The notes under the pieces: model-generated | The model's input: the letters and a program-made list of their open reading frames with translations, nothing else | Told to the model about the DNA's origin: nothing | The model's database searches: none | Assembly: GCF_042100115.1 (NCBI RefSeq) | Contig: NC_091273.1 | Span: 3,162,001 to 3,226,000 of the forward strand | Reading direction: 5' to 3' | Origin: Alternaria dauci | Lineage: Eukaryota; Ascomycota; Dothideomycetes; Pleosporales; Pleosporaceae | Length of the DNA stretch: 64,000 bases | In this document: positions 32,458-42,631 of the stretch, piece by piece | How the letters are laid out: each line of letters starts with the position of its first letter | How positions within the stretch are numbered: position 1 is the first letter of the stretch | Translations under genes and position numbers: made by a program

Positions 32458-33155
32458 ATGTGTGTGTGCTTGGAGGTCATTTTCCCATGGTGTGTCTGTC
32501 TAGTATATCTCCATGATAGTAGAATGTGAATTGTACCAAGATACCAATACTGCTGCCTGAACCGCTGACGACGCTGTTGCGCGTCCTGTGACCACAATGC
32601 GCATCATGTGCGCCTCCCCAGCACGCCCTGGAGAGAAAATCGAACATCCCACTATGCAACTACAGAGAGAGATTATTCTTCTATTATATTGTAATACTGT
32701 ACCTAGGCAACTACAAGAAGAGTAGTTAATCATCTTGTATAACGATAATATACCTGGACAACTACAGGGGTGGTACTCGATTTTCCTCTTGTATGGCGTG
32801 CAAGCATTGTTGTAATGCAAATGTCGAGATGGCTCCATGTGAATAACAGTAGCACGCCACCCCTGTAGTCGCCTAGGTAGAGTATCGCAATATGAGAGAG
32901 GAGTAATTGCTCTTTGTAGTTGCCTAGTAGGTTGCATGGCGTGGTGGCGTATCAGAGGGGCTGAGTCGTGTGGCGTATCGAAGCTTGGGCTCTCTCCGAC
33001 GTTGGCACTTGCAGCTGCTACGCAACCCGCAAGCAACAACGCCAGATCTCAGACACTTTCGCCTCCAACAACTTTGATACCACCTACACCCATATACACG
33101 GTCATCCGCGAACACTGAGCGTATCCAAACAGCCTCCACTCACGCCTCGCCGACC
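32458..33155. other. VMA1-VPS1 intergenic region with dispersed inverted repeats
   Basis: Holds the VMA1 3' UTR and the VPS1 promoter, both genes being rightward. No supported gene. The middle third contains the repeat family described separately. Confidence 0.6.
32646..32938. repeat. Direct and inverted copies of a GCAACTACA-core repeat
   Basis: Five copies of a core close to CCTAGGCAACTACA: three direct (near 32655, 32701 and 32751) and two inverted (near 32870 and 32915). The best pair, 32751-32773 and 32857-32879, matches at 20 of 23 positions as an inverted repeat around an 83-base loop; all three differences are A/G transitions. Spacing of direct copies is about 50 bp. It resembles a decayed palindromic or MITE-like element. 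Confidence 0.65.
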
Positions 33156-35525
33156 ATGGCGACAAACCCAAATGCGTACGCACATGTCTGGAACAGCCCC
33201 TCGCATTGCTGAAAGCTAACAAGCGCACAGCATCAACGTGAACGACCCGGGGCTGATTACTCTCGTAAATAAGCTCCAGGATGTCTTCACCACAGTCGGA
33301 GTACGTCGCTCTCTTCTGCCCCCCGCGCGCAACTGCCTGCAAACGAAGCCCAAACACCCGTACTGATGCCTAAGTTAGGTCCAAAATCCCATAGACTTGC
33401 CTCAGATTGCTGTGGTAGGATCGCAGTCTAGCGGAAAGAGTTCAGTGCTTGAGAACATTGTTGGAAGAGACTTGTGAGTGTTTGCAACTAGCCAAAGGCA
33501 CAAGCGGAGTATACTGACGGTAGCTCTACAGTCTGCCCCGAGGAACTGGTATCGTTACTCGAAGACCACTCATTCTTCAGCTCATCAACCGCGCGTCCTC
33601 GCAACCGAACGGCACCACCGAAGGTGCAAAGACAACAGACCAGGAGAACAACTCCGATGAGTGGGGCGAGTTCCTGCACATTCCTGGCCAGAAGTTCCAC
33701 GACTTCAGCAAGATACGCGACGAGATTGTGAGGGAGACGGAGTCCAAGACCGGTCGCAATGCTGGTATCTCACCGGCACCCATCAATCTGAGGATATACT
33801 CGCCAAACGTCCTCACGCTCACGCTGGTCGACTTGCCTGGTCTGACAAAGGTGCCTGTTGGAGACCAGCCAAGGGATATTGAGCGTCAAATCCGAGAGAT
33901 GGTTCTCAAGCAGATCAGCAAGCCCAATGCCATCATTCTGGCCGTCACCGCAGCGAACACCGATTTGGCCAACTCTGACGGTCTGAAGCTGGCCCGTGAA
34001 GTAGATCCTGAGGGACAACGAACCATTGGTGTTTTGACCAAGGTAGATCTGATGGACGAAGGAACCGACGTCGTAGACATTCTCGCTGGTCGCATTATCC
34101 CACTGCGGTTGGGCTACGTACCAGTTGTTAACCGAGGACAGAGGGACATTGAGAACAAAAAGGCAATCTCATACGCGCTTGAGCACGAGAGGCAATATTT
34201 CGAGAACCACAAGGCGTACCGCAACAAGGCAGCATACTGCGGTACTCCTTACCTGGCGCGGAAGTTGAACTTGGTAAGTTCAGGCTCGTGTGTACTTGGG
34301 TAGTCAGCAGCTAACAGCTACAGATCCTTATGATGCATATCAAACAGACCCTTCCCGATATCAAAGCCCGCATCGCTTCGTCGCTACAAAAGTATCAGGC
34401 AGAACTTTCTTCGCTGGGCAACTCCATGCTCGGCAACAGTTCCAACATTGTCCTAAACATGATTACCGAATTCACCAACGAATACAGGGGAGTGCTAGAG
34501 GGCAACAACCAAGAGCTATCCGCAGTTGAGCTGTCTGGTGGAGCCCGTATCTCTTTCGTCTATCACGAGTTGTATGCCAACGGTGTAAAGGCCGTTGACC
34601 CCTTCGACCAGGTCAAAGATATGGACATCCGGACTGTTCTCTACAACTCGTCTGGTTCATCCCCCGCGCTGTTCGTTGGTACTACTGCTTTCGAACTCAT
34701 TGTCAAGCAGCAAATCAAGCGACTAGAAGAACCTAGCTTGAAGTGTGTCAGCCTCGTCTACGATGAGTTGATTCGAATTCTCAGCCAACTTCTCAACAAG
34801 AACACTTTCCGGAGATACCCAGGATTGAAGGAGAAGCTGCATCAGGTCGTTGTCAGCTTTTTTAAGAAGGCTATGGAGCCCACCAACAAGCTCGTAAAAG
34901 ACCTTGTCGCTATGGAGTCTGTCTATATCAACACTGGCCACCCTGACTTCATCAATGGTTCGCGTGCCATGGCGATTGTGCACGAGCGACACAACAGCAG
35001 TAGGCCTCAGCAGGTAGACCCCAAGACTGGAAAGCCACTCCCACCTAGTGTCCCGCCGCGGTCGATATCACCATCGCTTGATCCTAACGAGGGCGGTGGC
35101 TTCTTTGGCTCATTCTTCGCTAGCAAGAACAAGAAGAAGATGGCGGCTATGGAGCCTCCGCCACCCACACTGAAGGCTTCAGGCACCCTTTCTGAAAAGG
35201 AGTCGCAAGAAGTTGAAGTTATTAGTAAGGTTCCCCTGGCGCCGATTGTGTACATGACTAACAATGTCCAGAACTACTGATTACCTCATACTTCAACATT
35301 GTCCGTCGAACAATGATTGATATGGTACCCAAGGCCATCATGTTGAACCTTGTGCAATGGACCAAGGAGAACATGCAAGGCGAGCTTCTCACTAACATGT
35401 ACAAGACAGACGAGCTCGACGAGCTGCTGAAGGAGTCAGAGTACACTGTCAAAAGGCGGAAGGACTGCCAGCAGATGGTGGAGAGCCTGACCAAAGCGCA
35501 GGAGATTGTCAATCAAGTGCAGTAG
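33156..35525 (+). CDS. vps1: Dynamin-family GTPase Vps1
   Basis: Large GTPase acting in vacuolar sorting, endosome recycling and peroxisome division. Six exons (33156..33175, 33231..33300, 33379..33473, 33532..34273, 34324..35224, 35272..35525) are in phase and give 693 aa. GTPase motifs: GSQSSGKSS (G1), [11 protein letters not shown] (G2), [14 protein letters not shown] (G3) and [12 protein letters not shown] (G4). The middle/stalk domain follows, then a Pro/Gly-rich loop ([20 protein letters not shown]) where animal dynamins have a PH domain. The C-terminal GTPase effector domain contains [14 protein letters not shown] and ends in [16 protein letters not shown]. Length and the absence of PH and PRD domains fit Vps1 rather than mitochondrial Dnm1. 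Confidence 0.94.
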
Positions 35526-35835
35526 ATGGGCGCATATCTGGGGCGGTCTTGCTGCTAGACTTGCGTGTTGTCCGGGTTCGGCATTCTACCATGGTATGCA
35601 AGGTGTTTTGGGTGCTAGCTGTCTAAATTTTTGTCTTGGGCTCGCTCAGAGCGTAGTCATGTATGCGATTGATGCGAGCAAACTATATATGTCGTGATCC
35701 TTGTGCTCTTGATGTGATGCGTGATGGTGTTCTCACTGTGGCTTGTATGCGGCGTGCGGAGAACGCACAGGCCACCGAGCATCTCGAAAAGTCGCAATGG
35801 ACTGAGATGCACGCCTCTCCAGCACAAGAGCGGCC
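35526..35835. other. Short intergenic region
   Basis: VPS1 3' UTR and promoter of the mitochondrial bL27 gene. Nothing else seen. Confidence 0.5.
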
Positions 35836-36709
35836 ATGCTGCTCCCACGGATATTTGCGCCTGTCCGCGCATCGTTGGCGACATCTACGACTTTCATCGC
35901 CCCCTCTACCCGTGTTCTCGATGCTCTCCGCGTAGCCAATGGCACCTCGGCCCCTACCCCGGTCCTCTCCTTCGTAAGACACTCAGCGCATCAGGCCCAA
36001 GGACGAGCCAACGGAGCAAAGGACGGGCCTGGCAAACGGTTAGGAGCCAAGAAGAGTGGAGGTTTGTCTAGTCGACTAGGCGGTTCATTAGGGTAGCATG
36101 GCTAATTGCAATGTAGGAGAGTATGTCATCCCAGGAAACATCATCTTCCGCCAACGAGGCACAGCGTGGTTTCCCGGCGAGAACTGCAAATTTGGCCGCG
36201 ATCACTGCATCTTTGCTACGGAGTCTGGTTACGTACGATACTACCGTGATCCGAGGAAACACCCAAAGAGACAGTACATTGGCGTTGCCCTCGAGAAAGA
36301 CCACACGCTTCCATACCCACCAAACGCGGCGAGGCGGAGACGACTAAACATGCTCGCCGTCCCCATCACATCACCCACAAACCCGTCTGCCGATGCAGTC
36401 GTCATATCCGATCTACAAGTCGGCGACGGCACAGGCAGCCCGAGCAACGTCCGCGAGACCCCGCGCGAAGCGACAAGGAAGGGACTGACCTTGACCAAGG
36501 GCAAGGGATATGCGTACCGTGAGGCCAACTGGCAGATTGGACGGGCGGCAGAGAGAGCGGGTGTACAGGTCAAGGAATTTGTGCCTGGCGACCGATGGAC
36601 GGCGTGGCGGAAGAGGAGCACAAGGATCCAGGCGAACATGGAGAGGAAGAGACTCAGAACTGCGGGCAAGAAGGCCAGCAAGCCCAAGGCGAGGAAGGCG
36701 AGGGCTTAA
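35836..36709 (+). CDS. Mitochondrial ribosomal protein bL27m
   Basis: Large-subunit mitoribosomal protein near the peptidyl transferase centre (yeast Mrp7/MRPL2 type). Exons 35836..36061 and 36117..36709 (55-bp intron, phase 1) give 272 aa. The N-terminus is a presequence rich in Arg, Ser, Thr and Ala. The bL27 core follows as [33 protein letters not shown] (core words RLGAKKSGG and [13 protein letters not shown]), then [18 protein letters not shown]. The C-terminal extension of about 150 residues is basic, as in fungal mitochondrial versions, ending in a Lys/Arg/Ala tail. Confidence 0.93.
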
Positions 36710-36842
36710 GGCAGTGTCACAACATACCTTGGCTTGTATGAATACACGTGTATATTGAAGACAGTAAGCCTTGTTTGGCCGCGTACCCACTTGAGAAGCA
36801 AGGGGAGCGAGGACATCATCAGGAAGAAAGTGCTCAGCACGA

Positions 36843-38095
36843 CTATAACCTTGCAGAATCCTTCCAGACCAGGCCTCCTTGGTCTTCGATATAGTGCCTC
36901 CCCTTTGTCCATCCCATCCATGTGCTCAACGTATCTTCGCCCCCATGGCCAGGCTTCAAGCCCTTTTCGCTCCACCCACTGCCGTCCAATCCTATGCCCT
37001 GACCTTCTGCCGCCGATCGCCCATCGTCGCCGTCATGGATAGCATACCCAGGGGTGGACTTCAAGGTTACAGCCGGCCGTTGATCGAAGCCTTGGGTCTC
37101 AAGCTCATCCTGTGTAAGCACAGGCGTGCAGCATGCATCCGTACCGTCAAATATAGCCTCCCACTCCTCGCGCGTCTTCTTCTTGAACTCTAGTACAAAG
37201 AAGTCCTTGAGTTTTGGCCAATCTGCCTTATCGTCCCTGTTCCCAGGTAGATCCGACGGCTCGAGGCCCATACCCTTGAGCAAGGCGGCGTAGAACTGTG
37301 GTTCAATCGCGCCCACTGCCATGTACTTCCCGTCCTTGGTCTCGTATGTATCGTAAAATGGCGCTCCGCCATCGAGCATGTTCGTCCCCCGCTCCCCCTT
37401 CCAAACCTCCGTCTTCAGTCCTAATCGCGGCATAGTCGCCAATACGGCACTCCCATCCACCATGTTTGCCTCGACGATCTGTCCATAGCCGCTTCTTTCC
37501 CTCGCCAGCAGCGCCAGCACTATACCCATAAAACACATGGCGCCGCCTCCCGCGAAATCTCCAACTACATTGCCCGGTGCATATGGCCTCTCCCCTTTGC
37601 GCCCAAACATACTCAACACACCGGAGACAGCAATGTAATTGATATCGTGCCCGGCCATTTGACTGTATTTCCCGTCTCGACGGAAGCCGGTCATGCGCGC
37701 CACGATTAACCGCTTGTTCAGCCTCAACAGCACCTTTTCAGGGTCGAGACCGGCTTTCTCCAGCACGCCAGGTCGGAAGGGATCAATCACAACGTCGACT
37801 TTTGCGACAATCTTCTTGATCAGCTCAACGCCTGCAGGAGACTTGAGATTGACGCATATCGAGGTTTTGCGGCGCGTCAGCTGGTCGGCGGACGGGGTTG
37901 CGGGTGCGCGGTCGAGGCGGAGGACTGTTGCGCCGTAGTCTGCGAGGAGCATGCCAGCGAAGGGCCCTGGATGCTATTAGACGCTATCCATACAAGTTTA
38001 TGTGGGCAAAGGAGCTCGGGTTTACCTGGAGCGAGACCTGCGAATTCGAGCACGCGGATATCCGACAGCGGAGGCGGTTGGTGTGCTGTTGTCAT
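36843..38095 (-). CDS. Alpha-methylacyl-CoA racemase (CoA-transferase family III)
   Basis: Interconverts 2R/2S-methylacyl-CoA so branched fatty acids can enter beta-oxidation. Exons 38095..38026 and 37966..36843 (59-bp intron) give 397 aa. N-terminal [25 protein letters not shown] is split by the intron. The catalytic residues of the racemase branch are visible: His and the following Asp in [12 protein letters not shown], Asp in [12 protein letters not shown], and Glu in [13 protein letters not shown]. The C-terminus is Ala-Arg-Leu, a type 1 peroxisomal targeting signal variant, with no presequence at the N-terminus. It converges on the bL27m gene with 133 bp between the stops. Confidence 0.9.
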
Positions 38096-38635
38096 GGTGA
38101 AGTCGTTGTTGAGTACGCCGTGCTACTTGGGACGATTGAAAGGATGCAAGTCAAACAAGATTGACGCGAACTTAATGGTATACATGCTCGACGTCGACAT
38201 GGTTGATTGCGGCTAAGGAGTCCCGCGCGGAGAAGCATGCGCTGATGCCGAGGTGCGGATGTCGTGAGCTGGAAAGCTGGGGTAACTAGCTCCCTTGGTC
38301 ACCTTCGCGTTTGAATAGTTTGCACGTACGCGCACTCGTGTACTGACAACCATGGAATTGTTCTTCTGCCCTGGGCCTATGGAGCTGAGACTGATGTGGT
38401 ATGGTATGCTAGCAAAAAAAAAAAAGACGTGTAGATGCGCGGGCTTGATACGCGTTCCCCTACCTACTCTTTCCCCACTGGTAGTATTAGGCATCAGCGC
38501 CTACTTGTCTACCCTGAACGACCTGACAACGACCCAAAACCCTCACGTAGGTAACTTCAGTCGCTTTGGAGTCATAGCTCTTTCATCAAACGCTCGACAA
38601 CAGACGTGGCTTCCTCCTATGATCGCGACCACATC
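38096..38635. promoter_or_regulatory. Divergent promoter region
   Basis: Between the leftward racemase gene and the rightward amidase-like gene. Contains a 12-base A run near 38414. No supported gene. Confidence 0.5.
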
Positions 38636-40006
38636 ATGCCTCCTCAACTAAGACAGCGCACATCGCGCGTCAAACCTCAGTCTTACGCCCTTGCTTCCAA
38701 TTCCTCTCCGAGTCAAACTAGCCTCCTCATGTCTGAACATACAGAAAACTCGGTATACAGCACACCTCCAATCTATACTATCGATCTCTCACTGCCACCA
38801 CGTGAGCGCTATGTCTTGGTCGCCACTGACTACGCCGATACTCTGCGCGAGATGCCAGTGCTTTACAATGAAGCGGTAGAGCATTTGAAGCTGCCTGTTG
38901 GATTCTTCCATCTTATGGGCCGCACGCTCTTGCGTCGTCTTCATAACGACGAACAGACTGAGGAGCTCAGAGGGATCAGCCAAGCATGCGGGATCCCGAT
39001 GTATCTGCTCGTCGCTTACAATGTCTTCCTGGACCTTCTCATGGGCTGCACGAGCGGTGGCGTCATGGTCAAGGAGCCTAAAGTCGAGGCAACGATGATG
39101 CACTTCCGAACGTTGGATTGGTCCATGCCTCTCTTGCGGCAGGTCATTGTACAGTTCGAGTACGTTAACAGGTCAGGCGGCGACGTGATAGCGAGGACAG
39201 TGGGCTATGTGGGTTTTGTGGGTGTACTTACAGGCGTGAGGAATGGACTGAGCGTGTCACTCAACTTCCGCCCTTACCACAATACCAGCGGACTGTCGGG
39301 GCCAAACATCAAGTATTACTGGAACACGCTGATGGTGCTTCTGGGAAAGAGACCGAGCATCTCCAATCTGCTACGCGATTGTCTCCTACCCAGACCAAGC
39401 GCACCTCGAAGACGACAAAGGCTTTCCAGAAAGTCTGCTCAAGAAATGGAAATATTGACGTCCGCAACTCTTCCATCATATGATGCACCTGAACTATTCA
39501 AAACCATTCCTCAAATGCATACGTCAGTAGCGTACTTGATATTCTGCACAGGAGCAGAAACAGTTATTCTAGAGAAAGACTTCAAAACCGCGAGGACCTT
39601 GCGCTCTTCGACTTTCATCAGCACCACCAATCACGATGTGTCATTGGAGGCAACAAGCAACCCACAAGCCATTCGAAATCATGCAATTCACAACCAGGGT
39701 CGGAACCACAGCTTCCTGAATGCAGGTATGCAAGAAGTGCTTGATGAGAGCATCATGCGGAAACAGTGTCTGAAGCAGAAATGGCTGGATTGGAGTCAGG
39801 AGCAGGATCGTAAAATGGAGCGAGGACAGGCTGCAGCTAAAGGCATAAGGCTGGAGAAGCTGAATGAGTGGTTAATGCAATATCCCGTTTGTAATGAGGT
39901 TACACATTTCGTCTGTGTGATGGATCCAAAAAAGGGCGTGTTCAGATGGGTGCGGGCTTTCGAGGAGGGCGAGATAGAGTGTGTCGATGAAGCTCAGCAA
40001 TGGTGA
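38636..40006 (+). CDS. NAAA/acid ceramidase-like amidase
   Basis: N-terminal-nucleophile hydrolase of the group that includes N-acylethanolamine acid amidase and acid ceramidase, which cleave amide-linked fatty acids. Single exon, 456 aa from ATG 38636 (the open frame begins at GTG 38606). The NAAA-beta-like N-terminal part includes PPIYTIDLSLPPRERY. The nucleophile Cys stands in FLDLLMGCTSGGV, followed by FRTLDWSMPLLRQ with the conserved Arg and Asp, and by NGLSVSLNFRP. The C-terminus has NEVTHFVCVMDPKKG. No signal peptide is evident, unlike lysosomal animal enzymes, so location is unclear. The substrate may be an N-acyl lipid; not determinable here. Confidence 0.83.
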   Translation: MPPQLRQRTSRVKPQSYALASNSSPSQTSLLMSEHTENSVYSTPPIYTIDLSLPPRERYVLVATDYADTLREMPVLYNEAVEHLKLPVGFFHLMGRTLLRRLHNDEQTEELRGISQACGIPMYLLVAYNVFLDLLMGCTSGGVMVKEPKVEATMMHFRTLDWSMPLLRQVIVQFEYVNRSGGDVIARTVGYVGFVGVLTGVRNGLSVSLNFRPYHNTSGLSGPNIKYYWNTLMVLLGKRPSISNLLRDCLLPRPSAPRRRQRLSRKSAQEMEILTSATLPSYDAPELFKTIPQMHTSVAYLIFCTGAETVILEKDFKTARTLRSSTFISTTNHDVSLEATSNPQAIRNHAIHNQGRNHSFLNAGMQEVLDESIMRKQCLKQKWLDWSQEQDRKMERGQAAAKGIRLEKLNEWLMQYPVCNEVTHFVCVMDPKKGVFRWVRAFEEGEIECVDEAQQW

Positions 40007-40297
40007 GTAAACTTGCGGCTTGGACCTCGAATTTGACAATCCGAATACTTCTATAGTCTGAAGCTCCGAAAGAACAATATCGGTGCTTGTATTGGAAATA
40101 ATAAATTTGAACGCCTCGGCCCACGGATTTAGCGCTAGTGCATTTTGCCACCCTCGACCTTCAGTCTCCGACAATGTACGGCATAACTTCAAATTTGCCG
40201 ACATTGCCCTTTTACACATAATATTATGCCATAGACGACGAGGCCGATTTGAAGGTGCACCTAGCGAAGCATCACCGAGGATGTTTGACACATTCAG

Positions 40298-41809
40298 ATG
40301 GCAACACACAAGAGATCGAGGACTGGTTGCTGGACGTGTCGCGAGGCTGGATACAAGTGTGACGAGCTGAAACCTTTTTGTGGACGTTGCACAAGACTCA
40401 AGATAATCTGCAAAGGCTACGGGGTCAAGCTGAAATGGCAAGACGACGCCATCAGCACATTGGCAAAACCACCACGGAAGGGTCGGAAGAAGAAGACCAT
40501 CGATCGGGTCCAAGCACTCAGTCCGGCATCGATTACTACCTTTGCATCAACACCAATGACACTCTCCGGTGCAGAGTTTTTCTTTTCGTCGCCTGAATCG
40601 ATAAAGAGCATGCCTATATTGCCACTGAACAGTCCCGGGTTGTCATACGGCTTGTCCCTAGGCGATCGATGGCTCCTCAATTACTGGGTTGAGCAGCTCT
40701 CCGCATTGATATCGGTAGCACCCAGGCATGGCGTCGCAACACCCTTTCAGCGACACTTGACAGCCATGGCTTACGAGTCTTCGGCGCTTAGGTCAACCAT
40801 TCTTTCCATGGCCGCAAATCACCTCGCGTTGACCTCAAACAATGCTTCGCTACACCTGCAAGGCTACCGTTTCCAGAGCGACGCTATTCGCGAGCTTCAA
40901 CAAATGATCCAAGATCCAGTAATTATGGATGTTGAGCCAGCGCTAGCCACTGTCATGATGATGCAGGTATCAGCACGATTGTTTGGCAATGATGATGAAG
41001 CCCACGTCGCAAATCATTTGATTGGTGCCAAAGCCATGATACTGAGGCATGAAGGGAATAGCTGGCTTGCTTCGTCGAATACCCGCTTCCTCGTGAGTCT
41101 GTTCGCATATCACGATATCCTTTCCTCCGTTTCGAGAGGTTCACAGCCGCTGTTGGATCACAAGACAGGCTTTACCGCAGTTGAAGGCGAGCGTCAGCTA
41201 GAAAGCATTGCAAACGTGCTTTTGGTGGTTGCACAGATCAGTCAGCTACAGCACGCTATAAAGACGAGAAAGGCAGGATCACCAGAACCTCCAGCTTTGT
41301 CAGAAGATGAGAACACTACTGGCCGGCATATTCAGCAAACATTACTAGCTATGGACTTCATTGCATGTAAACGGGAGGACATCCAAGGAAATACTGATAT
41401 CAATTCGACAGCTGAAGCCTACCGCCATGCTGCTTTCATATACCTCTACCGGACCTGGCTAGATATAGGTGCTCCCAACCCAATAAGCATGGACCACATC
41501 AACCAGTGTCTATCACACCTACAACAAGTCGATGTCCACTCACCTCTTACATCAGCACATATCTGGCCGCTTTTTACTGCTGGCTGCGAGGCGATTGATA
41601 GCACCCAGCGGCAGTTTGTCCGCGTTCGATTCGAAGAGCTGTATGCTGTAAAACGCTTTCCGAGCTTGAAACGAGTTATGCGCGATATTGAACATGTCTG
41701 GGAGGCTAAAGATATGGAACAGCAGATGAAAGGTCAAGCGGGTATGGCCAAGGTTGATTGTATACGAGTCATCCTGGAAAGAAGAGGAAGAGAAGTGGAG
41801 CTTGCCTAA
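40298..41809 (+). CDS. Zn2Cys6 transcription factor
   Basis: Fungal binuclear-cluster regulator, 503 aa, single exon, ATG 40298. The cluster is at residues 11-38 with spacing C-X2-C-X6-C-X6-C-X2-C-X6-C (GCWTCREAGYKCDE and CGRCTRLKIICKGYG). A basic linker follows (RKGRKKKTIDR), then a long alpha-helical fungal transcription factor domain of the DUF3468 type beginning about residue 110. It lies 291 bp downstream of the NAAA-like gene on the same strand, so it may regulate that gene, but this is only a neighbour inference. Confidence 0.92.
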   Translation: MATHKRSRTGCWTCREAGYKCDELKPFCGRCTRLKIICKGYGVKLKWQDDAISTLAKPPRKGRKKKTIDRVQALSPASITTFASTPMTLSGAEFFFSSPESIKSMPILPLNSPGLSYGLSLGDRWLLNYWVEQLSALISVAPRHGVATPFQRHLTAMAYESSALRSTILSMAANHLALTSNNASLHLQGYRFQSDAIRELQQMIQDPVIMDVEPALATVMMMQVSARLFGNDDEAHVANHLIGAKAMILRHEGNSWLASSNTRFLVSLFAYHDILSSVSRGSQPLLDHKTGFTAVEGERQLESIANVLLVVAQISQLQHAIKTRKAGSPEPPALSEDENTTGRHIQQTLLAMDFIACKREDIQGNTDINSTAEAYRHAAFIYLYRTWLDIGAPNPISMDHINQCLSHLQQVDVHSPLTSAHIWPLFTAGCEAIDSTQRQFVRVRFEELYAVKRFPSLKRVMRDIEHVWEAKDMEQQMKGQAGMAKVDCIRVILERRGREVELA

Positions 41810-42631
41810 ACAAAGCTTGTGACGCCTATCACCTTTGATGCACTGGGTCGGTCGCTTCACGTGACACAGATACTCGTGCTTTACAGCTTTACAATGTCCG
41901 TTTTCCAACGTACAGATTGAACCACATTCGCCAAGCCACAATGCAAGCCGTGACCTCAATCTGCAACTTCGAGGCTCTACCCGCCGAACGCTTGCAAGTC
42001 AAATGCGAGATATGCGTGCTTGGACAAACATACGGTTGTAAATGTGCGGAATCCCGATCATACACCTGCGACTCCCGTCGCGTGTATGCTGCTATCAACA
42101 AGGTGAACAGACAGCATTGAAAGATCTCGCTCTCTTAGGGCAATTTTCTCAAAAACTATAATGATTGTGGAATATGTAGCATGTACCGCTCCTATGACAC
42201 CGCCTGCGCAACCGAAAAAATGCGCAGCCAGCTCTAATGGAGCACTTGGTTCCTTCTCCGCAGCGCTATATCGCAATCACCCAATAGATAAACTCGGTTC
42301 GCATCGATACAAGACGTAAAGATGCGGATGAGATAGGTGGTTGAACTGTCTGATGGTGCGTAAGGAAGCAGGAACGAGGCAGAGCAAATTTTCGATGTTA
42401 TCGAGATATTGCTTGGCGCGCTATCCGGCATAGGGATTAGCGCACAAATTACCCTGAATGACTCCACTTGAGGCCGCTTCCCCAGCCACCTAATGTAGAT
42501 TCAGCCACTCTAGATATAGATTCAGCAAGATCAGGTGTTTTTCCTATGGCTTACCCCGCCGCTGCAACCATCGGCGCTCGGTGGGAGAGAAGCGGCAGAG
42601 TTTCATACACTCAAGACCTGGCCTGACAATC
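41810..42631. other. Intergenic, no firm gene
   Basis: A 59-codon ATG frame at 41941-42120 has six Cys residues but no signal peptide and no recognised motif; I do not call it. The rest should be the promoter of the HET gene. Confidence 0.45.

Noticed and set aside
41941..42120. Small Cys-containing secreted effector
   Set aside because: Six Cys in 59 residues, but no signal peptide, and codons do not look selected.
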